A DNA stretch of 64,000 bases from Haliclona indistincta (taxonomy: Eukaryota > Porifera > Demospongiae > Haplosclerida > Chalinidae), in the NCBI GenBank assembly GCA_964017065.1, contig OZ024790.1, positions 8,683,864 to 8,747,863 of the forward strand, given 5' to 3'. The notes under the pieces were generated by a model. It worked only from the letters and a program-made list of their open reading frames with translations, did no database searches and was not told where the DNA came from. Numbering within the stretch: position 1 is the stretch's first letter; the number at the start of each line of letters is the position of its first letter. Made by a program: the position numbers and the translations under genes. Below are positions 49,101-62,162 of this stretch, one piece after another.

Positions 49101-50710
49101 GAAGGTTACTGCAGTAGCTAATTTTTGAATGCTTCCCTTCCTCTCTCTCTCTCATATTACAGTCTCATCTTCAACTGTCTCCCTCGCACTCTATTCTGCT
49201 CTCGGTACTGTCTCAGCCAACAGCAGCACAACACAGACCTATCTTGCTGGCAGTACTCTCACCATAACATGTGTTATCATAATACCACTCACTGTGAACA
49301 CACTGTTTGATGTGGACATGTTGTGGTCTAAAGATGGTGACAATGATTTTGACACAGCTTATGTTGGTAATGTAAATGCAAAAAAACCTCGTATTGATAA
49401 CACCACAGCAACTGAGACCTCACCCAACCGATATGAGACTCGACTAGTGTTTAGTACTCTCAGTAGTAGCATGGATAGTGGTAGCTATGAGTGCAGTATC
49501 AGTATCGACAGTATTGACACACTACTGTATGTGGAGGACTCTGCACTGGTCAAAGAGAGTACTACTGTGAATGTACAAGGTGAGCTGTCATGAGCTAGAC
49601 ATTAATTGTGTGCTACAAATCGTGTTGCTTCCTAGATCCTATCATCAGCAACTCCACTGTTACACCTACCATGGTTGCTGTACTAGAAGCAACATGCCTG
49701 GACTCAGACCCTCATGATAGCTTCATTCTGGTCTGCAGAGCTACGAAGCCATCAGTGGTGATCTCTGAGCTAATGATTCAATGGCTACACAATGGTTCAA
49801 TGCGTGCTGGTAATGTATCAGTCAGTGATAATGGAACATATGTAGTGAACACTTTGAATGTTAGCAATGCTCAAGTCAGTGATGCTGGATTGTATCAATG
49901 TGTGGCTAGGATTGTGATCCCAGACTCATCAACAGTGACCACTAATGTCAGCAGTACAGTGTATAGTAGAGGTGAGCTGTGGATTTATAGGACATTATTG
50001 TAGCTTTGTTGATACAATACATCTACAAGTGAAAAATTGAGGATTTTATTCATTTATTGAAGTTAAATTACATTGTCTTTTTCTGTCATAAGCTTGTTTT
50101 TCCTCACAGCAATGTCAGTTCCCAATACTCCCATGGCTGCTGTCACTGCTATCAACCCTACCAATGCCACTATCATGATCACTGTCCCTAGTATAGCATA
50201 CACTAATGAGACCTACCACATACTATACACTGGTCAGGAGAGAGACACTGACCTGGCACAGAGTAACACTGTCAGTGGTACAGAAGATATTATAGCTATC
50301 AATTCCACCTACACTATCACACTGATTGGCTTGGAGGAGGATACCACATACAAATACACAGTGATTGCTAGTAACTGTATAGGAAACACTTCTACTGCTA
50401 CTATGAGCTTTAGGACAAGCTTGGTTCCAGGTAAGATTATGAAGCATCATGTCGCATTTCCATACAGAATGCATTTTCATTTATAGCACTCAATGTCAGT
50501 GTATCATTGAACAACATGGACTTGCCCCTCATTGCTGGAGCAACCAGTTCACTACTGTGCTTAGTGGAGTCTAATACAGGACCAGTGACCATCACTTGGA
50601 CTAGAAATGGCAGTCCAGTCGACACTAGTAATAGCAGAGTGATAGTAACTATGACACAGAGTAACTCCACACTCACTATCAATCCACTGCATACATCTGA
50701 TGGTGGACAG

Positions 50711-51637
50711 CAGTGGCGGATCTACATGTAGTGTGGATCCAGAGGTGCGCGCGAACCCCCCTTTGCGCTCAATAATGATATTCACAAGCTACATTAATTG
50801 CCATACCTTATGAGGAATTTAGTTTACACAATCATAACTAGGGTTTGTCCCACATTCACCACTGCAGTCAGCTGGCTAAATTAAGGGTGCACGCAACTAA
50901 TTAATATTCACGGCGCTGCACGTTGCTATGGTCAGTGTTTCAGGAAAACTAAAGCAGCAGATAGAGCGACATTAGCAGTATAGCTAGTGCGTCTGGATAG
51001 CTACTCGTATCGTGAAATTTAACGGGCTGGCTTGCTCGCAAGAACACGGAGAAACGCGGTCCATGATCGACGTGTTTATTCATAAAACTCACCAGTGAAG
51101 ACTTGAATGAGCTCAAGATTCCAGAAATGCAAGTTTCAACAAAGCTGCAATCTAGTAACAGAGCGATTTTTTCGCTGGCGCGCCTAGAAGCGCCGTTGCC
51201 CTTCGAGCAGCATGGATTTTCTCGTTTTTCTCGGCAGTGTGGCGTTTATTTAGAAAAATCGTTCTGTTACGGTATAGCCCACGTGTTGGCGATCGCGTAG
51301 AGCTAAAAGACGTCCAGATCCAGCGTACGATGGCGAAGTTTTATGCCAAAATGAATGTTGGCTAGGGCAGCGCCATTGGAATGCTAGCTGAGTATACAGT
51401 TGCTATTGGCTGTGGTTTGTCGTGTAAACAGTTGCTATGTCAGCAACCACACAATAATTATATTCACAGCAGCCGCACTGTTGCTAGTTGCGTGCACCCT
51501 TAACAAGTGAAAATGAATTCAACGCAGAATAAACTAGATTTTGACCAAAAGTGGGCGTGGTTTCAAAAATTTGCGCCGCGCAAGCGCGCCCATTCCACTG
51601 AAGAACCCCCCCTTCTCCAATCCTAGATCCGCCACTG
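50711..51637. mobile_element. CAGTGGCGG-type TIR element inside a coding exon
   Basis: Ends CAGTGGCGGATCTA and TAGATCCGCCACTG. The 5-bp repeat GACAG flanks it (50706-50710, 51638-51642). The paralogs show the empty site GGTGGACAGTATCAG. Without the nested insertion it is about 308 bp. It interrupts exon 15 of receptor copy C. Confidence 0.9.
50885..51499. mobile_element. TTAA-flanked MITE, copy 2 (nested)
   Basis: GGGTGCACGCAACTA...TAGTTGCGTGCACCC with TTAA at 50881-50884 and 51500-51503. It has an internal GTAACAGAGCGATTTTT / AAAAATCGTTCTGTTAC inverted pair, as in the 1320-1900 element. It lies inside the CAGTGGCGG element, so it came later. No transposase. Confidence 0.85.
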
Positions 51638-53686
51638 GACAGTATCAGTGTATTGGGACTATAGTTAACAATATCAATACTATCAGCACTGATGTGATTG
51701 ATCTTAACATAACCAGTGAGTAGCTACATACTATCATGTACACACAAAATTATAATGTTCTCCTGCATGCAGTCTCCATCATCAGTGTCACAGTGACCAT
51801 CATACCTAATGATACACTGTATGTGGACACATTTAGTGACTTCCAGTGTAATGCAACTATCAGTGAGTATGTGGACACACCCACTACTATCATGTATCAA
51901 TGGCTGGGACCATCACTACTCACCACTGGAGCTGACTACAATATCACTGGTGACACTCTACGTATCAATCGGTTCAATATGATGCGTGATAATGGCAGGA
52001 CCATCACCTGCATGGCTACAGTGCTACCATCATCAGGACAACAGTATGTACTACACAACAATGCTAGTGAGAGCATACTACTGACTGTAGTAGGTGAGTA
52101 AAAATAATATAACTAGCTAGTCTTGCACTGCCACACAATCAACTACCTTGTTCCATCATCTTCTTTACCAGAGAAGACATCAACATTATGTCCATCAAGC
52201 TGCAGTTGTCCTTCATCAATGTCTACTGGTCTAATAGCAGCTGTGGCAGTGTTCGTGTTGATATTATTAGCATCTCTGATTGGGAATGTAATGACTACTC
52301 TGTACATTTTGTTACTGAAAAGACGACGAAAATCGTTCACACCAAAAAGGTGCATCAGCATTTATACTAGATGAAGCAGTAGCACATCTGATTCAAATTT
52401 TTAATTATAGCGGGTCAGCATTACCCATGAAAAGTGAAGAAAAAGATGATGCAATATTATACGATATACCAGGACAGATAAGGTGGATTATAACGTACAG
52501 TATTGTAGAGTCTTGTGCAAAAATCTCTGCATCGCTATATTGTGCTTGGTTTTATAATGATGTCCATATCTATCGGTTGCATTTCAGTAGTTCAGCACCT
52601 GTGTCAGTGAAACCCATTGATATAGTATATGATCAACCACAACAGACAACACAATAAGAGAATCTATCATTTGAGTTCTGTTTGTATTATTTTGTTGCAG
52701 AACATGCAGTGATGATATCAAGATGACAGATTGTGCAGCATATGGCACTCACACACTACCCACACAGTCCAGTGCTGTTGCTGATGATGAATATGAACAA
52801 GTCACTACAATGTGATACTGACTGAATTGTTTAAAATATCCACATGCATGTTCATGCAGAGAAAGTATTATTAGCATTATTGATTATTATTTATCAAGTT
52901 TTATTAGTTATTTAATACCTACTTTTCGTAAGAAACTATCACTATGTGGTTTGTCATTTATAGAACTCAGATCGATCACTTAAAACAGTCAGTGCAGAGA
53001 GCAAGTGAATTTTATTTAGTTGATGTCGAGCAGCTAAATTGTGCAACGTGCAAAATTCAGCAGCAAAAAATCAAGCAATCATTATCATTTCAACGAATAA
53101 TTAAACGAGCAGTAAAATTCATAGATTTAATTTAGCAAGGCAATGATCAACTTATAAGAGAAACTGCTAATAATTCATTGCAGAATGATAATCAGTGTGA
53201 TTTCAGTAAAATAATGATTGCATGAGCTAAAGGTTATGATGTCCCACTTTAAATCCTGTTGTTGAATTTTTGCAAGCATACAAGCGGCTATACCATGCAG
53301 TCAAGAGCAACACTATGGACTTGGATCAGGGTGTGTAAGATGATCTTAGTACAGTACCAGCCAGAGAGAAACAAAAGCGAATAGCTGACACGCATTTGTA
53401 CCACGTCCTCAACTGTCATACTATCTTTTCTCTCTACCTCTTCTTCGGCAAGCAACAGCAAATCCTGGGTCAAGCACATGCATAGCTGCTGTAGCTGCAA
53501 CCTCGGCTGCAACAAGTACACGTGGAGCCTAGCCACACCCAATAGAGATGACGCGCAAAATTTAAACTAAATTTTTTCGAAGAACGTGTCGTTTGATAAA
53601 CAATGCTTATAAACCGGAACAGAAAGCGCAGCATTCTAGCTATAGGGCTGTTCAGCATGACTGCGCTAAGCAAAATCTCGTCGATT

Positions 53687-56600
53687 ATGCTAGTCATCAT
53701 AATGCTCGTGATGATAGTGACCAGTTCTTTAGGACAAGATTGTACTCCTGGTATAATCACTGCAGGACCAGTAATACCCAACACTGACCTACCAACTGAA
53801 GGTTAAACATGTTTGTAGTATAAATAATTCATTAATTAGTTAGTCTTCATTGTTAGGAGTGAGATTGTATTTTCAAGAGGCCTCGGAGCCTATACCAGAC
53901 TACCTGATGCTGCGTGCTAGTCAAATAGAAGCAAGAAGCTTAATTCAAAGCATGAGTCCTACTCTAGCCTTGTGGTGTCAGAGTGCCAATACTGACAGCA
54001 ATAATGGCATGTGGTTTCAACCTCCTGGATCCACTGCAGTCTCTTCAATGGACATTGATGGTCCACCTGATGATGAGCCATACCAGATGGTGACCTGTAA
54101 TGGTCAGGTGGGGCTGGTAAGAGATAGTGGACTAGGAGGTACTGATCGAACTGGACTAGTGCAGTGTATGATCCGTGATGAGATGAACATCACTCACACA
54201 CTGACAGCAGGTGTGTATACTGGAGCAATATATGACAACTATGGTGAGTACACAATACTGTTACAATAACATACATAATAATGTTTATAGCAATTAGGTC
54301 TGTTATTATTAGCAGTAGCTTTACTATTATGTATACATGTAGGTGGTCCTGATGTGAATGAAAACATGCAGTTCACCCTCATATCCTCATGTGATGCTGA
54401 CCCACCTGTCTTTACTCTCTCATTCAACTCCTCCAATGGACCACCCACCATGGTGACATGTACAAGAGATAGTCAGACACTGAATACATCATTGTACACT
54501 GTTTCTCGAGAGGTTCTTCAAACACAGTATGTGCAGAATGGTGATGTAGACTCTGTCAATGCATCAGAGTCAGACATGCCTGATGTGACCAGAGTGACAG
54601 TGACTGTGAGGGGGAGAGAGGCAGGAGAGTATGAGTGCACTGTGACTGTAATGGGTAGAGATGATAGTGCTCCAACACAACCAGTGACTCTTGGAACACC
54701 AAACTCATCTACTGTGATGATCACTGGTAAGTAATTTGACCCGTGAACTTTGCATAGTAGTTCTTATTGTACAGTTTCAGGCACACCTCTTAATGTTGCT
54801 GCTAGTAGGAGCTCTGATACTGAAGTTACTGTGTCATGGGATGCTTCATCTCCAATACCAGATGGCTATGAGGTGTTCTATCAGGTGGATGGTGGTGATA
54901 TACTCAGTGCAGGGACCACTACTAACACTATGCTCACTATCACTGGTGTAACTGCAACGAATGAAATCTCCATCTTTGTAGTGTCATTTGGAGGTACTAA
55001 TGCATTACCCAGTGCTCGCAGTAATGTGGCTGTTGTTCCACCTGGTGAGTGTTTGTTAGGAATTTTGTTTTATAGTGTTATTGTAAACAACCTGCTTTTA
55101 TTTGAAATACACTTTCATTGTACATAGTCATTTTAAGATGCTGATGTACATGACAGGGCTATGTACTGAATATAAAATCTAAATCTGCTAAAATACACAA
55201 AGGAATAGTCTAGTACAACTTATGCATGTTTACACAAACTGTTTGAAAAATACTCCAAATTCGATTCTCAACTGCAGTACTTAGTGTATCATCAGACAGT
55301 ACGTTCATTGCTGGGACCACTCGATCCATAACATGCTCTGTGGTACCCTCTACTGTACTAGCATCCTTCTTTGTGTGGATGAGGAATGGTAGTCCAGTCA
55401 ACACTAGTGATAGCAGAGTGACAGTGATCAGTACATCAAGTAACTCCACACTCTCTATTAGTCCACTACGTACATCTGATGGTGGACAGTATCAGTGCAT
55501 GAGGACTGTGATGATTAATGGAATACCTACTAATGTCACTGATGAGATTGATCTTAATGTAACCAGTGAGTAAGACACGTTATAGCATGTCAGCTAGATA
55601 CTATACACTCAACTCATTTCTTTGCAGTCTCCATCATCAGTGTCACAGTGACCATCACACCTAATGATACACTGTATGTGGACACATTTAGTGACTTCCA
55701 GTGCAATGTAACTATCAGTGAGTATGTGGACACACCCACTACTATCATGTATCAATGGCTGGGACCATCACTACTCACCACTGGAGCTGACTACAATATC
55801 ACTGGTGACACTCTACGTATCAATCGGTTCAATATGATGCGTGATAATGGCAGGACCATCACCTGCATGGCTACATCATCAGGACAACAGTATGTACTAC
55901 ACAACAATGCTAGTGAGAGCATACTACTGACTGTAGTAGGTGAGTACCACAATTGAAAAACTGATAATAAATGTAACTAGTATAATGATGCTTAAATGTT
56001 TCTTGTTATTATAATTATAGCTCTCAATGCTGCCTTCACTCCTCGTGTCATTATTCCTGGTGTTCCTACTGCTGGAGACAACTTTAACATTGTCTGCAGA
56101 CTGGATGGAGTAATAGAGAGACTGGCAGTGACTCCACTATTAGTAAATTTGGCATATACCTCTGCTCCAGGAGGAATGTCTGGAGATACATTGCAAACTG
56201 GACTTGTACTCACCAGATTACGAATGTTCAATCCTGGAAAGGCTGATGATGTTGGAATGTACACATGTATTGCTACTGTCATTGTATTATCAAGTGGATT
56301 TATTGGTCTCGGCAATGGTTTACTACAAATACAAAGTATGATTGTTCCATTGATTCACTTTAGTTATTTGCATGTGTTGTTTTGTGTCAGTCCCACCTCC
56401 CCAGGTCACTCTCACCATCGCTAGTCCCTCTAACATCACCACACTGTATGAGGGCACTCCTGTCAACCTGACCTGTACTGCTACAATAGACACTACCATT
56501 GTCAACACTAACATCACTGTGTCCAGTATGTGGATTGCACCTAATGGAGAACAGCTGACCAGTAACAGCTCCAATGATCGTATCACAATAGTGGACATGT

Positions 56601-59600
56601 TACAGTCAGCACCATACACTAGTGTACTGATGTTTGACCCAGCAGATGATATGGATACTGGAGACTACCAGTGTAATATAACTGTAGTGCAGAATAATAA
56701 CCAACCATTGATACTACCATCATCAAATAATACCACCTTTAACCTCAATGTCACAGGTACAGAATATGGTATTCTGTGTGTACAATATCTTTTTGACTCT
56801 TTCCTTCAGCTCTTCCTGATCCAATATTTGTTGTCGCTACTGTTGGCTCTTCCATAGCAGGTCAAACCTTCTCTCTCGTATGCACTGTTACTATGGCTTC
56901 AGACCTAACACCACGGTCTAACGTCACTTGGATAAAAGTCACTGGTGGTAGTACAGAATTTCCATTAGTTACACAGGAGACCACACCTACTACCACCACT
57001 CTCACCATCTCATTCTCTCCGCTCACATTCAGCCACAGAGGACAGTATCGATGTATGGTAACCCTCAATATATCCACTGCCTATTTCTTTGCTGGTAGTG
57101 AAGACTACAACATTTTAGTCGATTGTGAGTTAAACAAGCTTGTCGACGTCCATCAGTGTGACTAGCTACTGTAGCATTATGTAATGACAGTATCTATTGT
57201 TCACAGCTGCTCTCTCTTCCTCTAGTCCCTCCTCCTGCAGTGGTAGTCGAACCTGTCAACCCATCAGTACCCATGGTAGCTGGTACAGCTCGTGACCTCA
57301 CCTGCACTATCACTCTCACTAATGTGAATGATATCAATGTGATGGTGAACTTCACCTGGAGTACTCCAATGGGAATGCTTCTATCATCATCTCCAAGAAT
57401 CACTAGCATCTCTGGTACCACCCAGTCTGGTAACCAGTCTACCTTCACCTCCACTCTCTCCATCAGTCCACTGGACAGTGTTGTAGACACTACAATGTTT
57501 GCTTGTCTTGTCAGTGTCAACTCAGATCCTACTGACAGCTTCATCATACCTACTGCTGCTAATATCTCTGTTGATATCACTGTACTATGTGAGTACTACA
57601 TGTACCATCACAATATACCATCTTCCTATCTATAGCTCTTCCTCCTCCTACTATAATGACTACTTCTAGTGGTAACATGTTGCCTGGCTCCTCCATCATC
57701 CTCACATGTGTTGTAGGAGCAGTAGATGGATTGATAGTCCAACCTGACATTGTGTGGACCAAGCAAGCTGTTAGTGCTGGTGGTGATACAGCTCTGAACA
57801 CCATTAGTGTACCACCTGTGAGGACTAACAACACTGTCATTCTCACATTCAATCCTACTAATACTTCTGATGCTGGACAGTACACATGTACTGCTACTGC
57901 TGATATTAGTGCCATCAATGTCACTGTCAGTAACTACAGTATGGTGGACATCAGACTACAGAGTGAGTGGGTTACTGCAGTAGCTGATGTCTATTTTATT
58001 TTGAATGTTTCCCTTTCTCCCTCTCTCTCATATTGCAGTCCCATCTCCCACTGTCTCCCTCACACTCTATTCTGCTCTCAGTACTGTCTCAGCCAACAGC
58101 AGCACAACACAGACCTATCTTGCTGGCAGTACTCTCACCATAACATGTGTTATTGAAATACCACTCACTTTGAACACACCGTTTGATGTGGAAATGATGT
58201 GGTCTAAAGATGGCGTTGATGACTTTGAAGGAGCTACTGTTGGAGATGCAAATCTACGTATTGATAATACTACAGCAACTAAGATCTCACAAAACCGATA
58301 TGAGACTCGACTAGTGTTTAGTACTCTCAGTAGTAGCATGGATAGTGGTAGCTATGAGTGCAGTATCAGTATCGATAGTAACAACACACTACTGTCTGTG
58401 GAGGACTCTGCACTGGTCAAAGAGAGTACTACTGTGAATGTACAAGGTGAGCTGTCATGAGCTAGACATTAATTGTGTGCTACAAATCGTGTTGCTTTCT
58501 AGATCCTGTCATCAGCAACTCCACTGTTGCACCTACCATGGTTGCTGTACTAGAAGCAACGTGCCTGGACTCAGACCCTCATGATAGCTTCATTCTGGTC
58601 TGCAGAGCTATGAAGCCATCAGTGGTGATTCCTGAGCTAATGATTCAATGGCTACACAATGGTTCAATGCGTGCTGGTAATGTATCAGTCAGTGATAATG
58701 GAACATATGCAGTGAACAGTTTGAATGTTAGCAATGCTCAAGTCAGTGATGCTGGATTGTATCAATGTGTGGCTAGGATTGTGATCCCAGACTCATCAAC
58801 AGTGACCACTAATGTCAGCAGTACAGTGTATAGTAGAGGTGAGCTGTGGATTTATAGGACTTATCATAGCTTTGTTGATAGAATAGAAGTGAAAAATTCA
58901 AGTTAAATCACAAACTTTTTCTGTCATAAGCTTGTTTTTCCTCACAGCAATGTCAGTTCCCAATACTCCCATGGCTGCTGTCACTGCTATCAACCCTACC
59001 AATGCCACTATCATGATCACTGTCCCTAGTATAGCATACACTAATGAGACCTACCACATACTATACACTGGTCAGGAGAGAGACACTGACCTTGCACAGA
59101 GCAACACTATCAGTGGTACAGAAGATATCATAGCTATCAATTCCACCTACACTATCACACTGAGTCACCTGGAGGAGAATACCACATACAACTACACAGT
59201 GATTGCTAGTAACTGTATAGGAAACACTTCTACTGCTACTATGAGCTTTAGGACAAGCTTGGTTCCAGGTAAGATTATGAAGAATCATGTTAATACAGAA
59301 TGCATTTTCATTTATAGCACTGAATGTCAGTGTATCATTGAACAACATGGACTTGCCTCTCATTGCTGGAGCAACCAGTTCACTACTGTGCTTAGTGGAG
59401 TCTAATACAGGACCAGTGACCATTACTTGGACTAGAAATGGCAGTCCAGTCGACACTAGTAATAGCAGAGTGATAGTAACCATGACACAGAGTAACTCCA
59501 CACTCACTATCAATCCACTGCATACATCTGATGGTGGACAGTATCAGTGTATTGGGACTATAGTTAACAATATCAATACTATCAGCACTGATGTGATTGA

Positions 59601-60724
59601 TCTTAACATAACCAGTGAGTAGCTACATACTGTCATGTACACACAAAATTATAATGTTCTCCTGCAGTCTCCATCATCAGTGTCACAGTGACCATCATAC
59701 CTAATGATACACTGTATGTGGACACATTTAGTGACTTCCAGTGTAATGTAACTATCAGTGAGTATGTGGGCACACCCACTACTATCATGTATCAATGGCT
59801 GGGACCATCACTACTCACCACTGGAGCTGACTACAATATCACTGGTGACACTCTACGTATCAACCGGTTCAATATGATGCGTGATAATGGCAGGACCATC
59901 ACCTGCATGGCTACAGTGCTACCATCATCAAGACAACAGTATGTATTACACAACAATGCTAGTGAAAGCATACTACTGACTGTAGTAGGTGAGTAAAAAT
60001 AATATAACTAGCTAGTCTTGTACTGCCCTTAGAAATCACACAATCAACTACACGTGTTCCATCGTCTTCTCTATAGCAGAGAAGACATCAACATTATGTC
60101 CATCAAGCTGCAGTTGTCCTTCATCAATGTCTACTGGTCTAATAGCAGCTGTGGCAGTGATTCTGTTGATATTATTAGCATCTCTGATTGGGAATGTTAG
60201 CTCTACTCTGTACATTTTGTTACTGAAAAGACGACAAAAATCGTTCACACCAAAAAGGTGCATCAGCATTTATACTAGATGAAGCAGTAGCACATCTGAT
60301 TCAAATTTTTAATTATAGCGGGTCACCATTACCCATAAAAAGTGAAGAAAAAGATGATGCAATATTATACGATATACCAGGACAGATAAGGTGAATTATA
60401 ATGTACAATTAGTGCAGAGTCTTGTGCAAAATTCTCTGCATCGCTATATTCTGCTTGGTTTTATAATGATGTCCATATCTATCGGTTGCATTTCAGTAGT
60501 TCAACACCTGTGTCAGTGAAACCCATTGATATAGTATATGATCAACCACAACAGACAACACAGTAAGAGAATTTATCATTTGAGTTCTGTTTGTATTATT
60601 TTGTTGCAGACCATGCAGTGATGATATCAAGATGACAGATTGTGCAGCATATGGCACTCACACACTACCCACACAGTCCAGTGCTGTTGCTGATGATGAA
60701 TACGAACAAGTCACTACAATGTGA
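53687..60724 (+). CDS. Ig/FN3 transmembrane receptor copy D (intact)
   Basis: Twenty exons join without a break to 1,851 aa: 53687-53801, 53857-54243, 54343-54726, 54775-55044, 55278-55565, 55628-55939, 56021-56335, 56391-56756, 56810-57124, 57226-57588, 57636-57962, 58039-58446, 58503-58838, 58948-59268, 59318-59614, 59668-59988, 60080-60257, 60319-60390, 60497-60562, 60610-60724. Exons 2-16 are all multiples of three with phase-1 ends, one domain each: Ig, Ig, FN3, nine Ig, FN3, Ig, Ig. Exon 1 gives the signal peptide. Exon 17 has a ~25-residue helix (GLIAAVAVILLILLASLIG) then KRRQKS, so it is a type I plasma-membrane protein. The ~90-residue tail has YDIP, YDQP, YGTH and YEQV, which fit SH2-docking sites (YDxP for Crk/Abl type, YE.V for Src type). 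Adhesion or recognition is likely; the ligand is unknown. An in-frame ATG at 53603 could lengthen the N-terminus by 28 residues. Confidence 0.88.
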
Positions 60725-60824
60725 TACTGACTGAATTGTTAAAAATAGCCACATGCATGTTCATGCAGAGAAAGTATTATTAGCATACATTGTTTATTAT
60801 TCATCACTTTTGTTAGTTATTATT

Positions 60825-61435
60825 ATAGAAACGCAATATTGTGTGTCCCTAATGATGGCGAGCCTTCTGAAAAAAATTGTCACGCTTTAGTGGTGTTTTA
60901 AATATCACATCAATTTTTATTCTGGGCATTGGACACTTAACTGGGCAGCCATTGAACACCAGATGAGCTAGGGTTAAGTGTTTGGACACATCTGTCAGAG
61001 CGTCAGCTGGTTTGTTGATACAAGTGATTAAAAATCACGGCTAGTTACTTTCTTACCATCTGAAGATTATGTACTTTTTTATAGTTCAACTTGGAGATCT
61101 ACTTGCTTGTGTCTATAGCATGCGCATTTGGAGACCTGAATTCACCCAATCAAAGGATTCATACACGCTATGGTCTAAGGTATGATAATGGGATGCTGGT
61201 ATGATGGATGATGATGATGCTGGCATTCAATTTTTTGATCTGAAAGTTGTGGAACTAAAAATAATTATTATTGATAATTTAGCTGTATAATTATAGCTGT
61301 ACTAATAATTTAGTAACTAATGAACTAAACACAATAGACAATGTGCATTAGTGATGTATAAAATCATTCTACTCTCTGTGGAAATTTTTCAGAATAATTT
61401 ACTCCCCAAATTTTCTAGCTTGGCCCAATCTGAAA
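60825..61435. other. Stretch without a supported gene
   Basis: Homology to the other receptor 3' flanks stops near 60825. The remainder is AT-rich, with a weak inverted pair (GGACACTTAAC ... GTTAAGTGTTTGG, about 60930-60995). Confidence 0.4.
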
Positions 61436-61651
61436 TCATTTTCTCATCTTTCGCCTTCTGCTGCTCCATTTCTTACGTCGCGGTACATCAAAAGCTCCTT
61501 TCTTGATTACAAATCCAAACATGGCAATAGTAATGGAGGGAACATATGTAGCCACGTTGCTGTCAGCTAAATGGGTACCACTTCTTGCTACCACGAACTG
61601 GTAAAGAAGAATTAAGCAGACATAAGTTAAAGGCAGCAATGCTACCAACAT
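61436..61651 (-). CDS. Small basic membrane protein, unknown
   Basis: A 71-aa ORF with two hydrophobic segments (LVALLPLTYVCLILLYQFVV and VPSITIAMFGFVI) and a strongly basic C-terminus (RRKKWSSRRRKMRK). The start ATG directly follows CCGGAAGTG, an ETS-type site common at housekeeping starts, which is why I chose it over the upstream GTG. I do not recognise the family. The basic end resembles ER-retention-type tails, but this is speculation. It could also be the last or first exon of a larger gene. Confidence 0.35.
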   Translation of the reverse strand: MLVALLPLTYVCLILLYQFVVARSGTHLADSNVATYVPSITIAMFGFVIKKGAFDVPRRKKWSSRRRKMRK

Positions 61652-62162
61652 CACTTCCGGTCAAGATATGAAAGAGCATGGTGTAGCTCATAAACAGCCA
61701 CTAACTCAATATAATATTATGACACACCCATAATTCTGTTGTCCAATTTCTGAGAAAGTAGAATGCAACCATTGTCTAAATTTGGACGGAATTACTTTTT
61801 CAGGTCCAGTATCAGTTTAATAACTGCACTGTGATCTAGTGTTTGCACTGCCTTGCCACACTCAAAATCAGTTCCAGTGGTAGGTTTTGGTGAAAGGCTA
61901 CTAGAGGACTGAGTGACAGGTTGACAAGGAACGGAACTGATGATGAAGTCCTCTGGAAAGAAACATTAATTTTGGCATTATTGATATTTCTCACATGTGT
62001 TGCGTCTTGTCTCAGCATCGTGCCGCACCATGCTAGATACATCTTGAGGCATTCATGAGGTACTGTTCCTCTCTCCCTCCAATTAAGGCCTCATGAATAA
62101 AATTAGGCACGCCCTTTTAAGGGTGGGGCCGACTCGCTCATAATTTCGGCTCGCTCGCATTT
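61652..62162. other. Spacer upstream of the NLR gene
   Basis: No supported gene. An in-frame TAA at 62118-62120 sets the upstream limit of the NLR reading frame, and the first ATG after it is at 62163. Confidence 0.5.

Larger units (their letters stand above)
44791..52656 (+). pseudogene. Ig/FN3 transmembrane receptor copy C (transposon in exon 15, tail donor lost)
   Basis: Exons: 44791-44905, 44953-45336, 45451-45834, 45883-46152, 46408-46710, 46773-47093, 47152-47481, 47520-47885, 47947-48261, 48351-48713, 48770-49096, 49163-49579, 49636-49971, 50110-50430, 50487-50710 + 51638-51715, 51773-52093, 52172-52349, 52411-52482, 52588-52656. Same domain order as the intact copy D. The longer N-terminal start of B and D is blocked by TAA here, which supports the MLVIIML start. 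Exon 7 is divergent in its second half. Exon 15 is split by a 927-bp element and stops after 7 foreign codons. The donor after exon 19 is AT in place of GT (52654-52655), so reading continues to TAA (52654-52656). The last exon (fossil at 52701-52815) with YGTH and YEQV is lost. Intron 7 is only 38 bp. Confidence 0.8.

Noticed and set aside
61836..62042. 68-aa minus-strand ORF
   Set aside because: No recognisable domain, start context or neighbouring exon.
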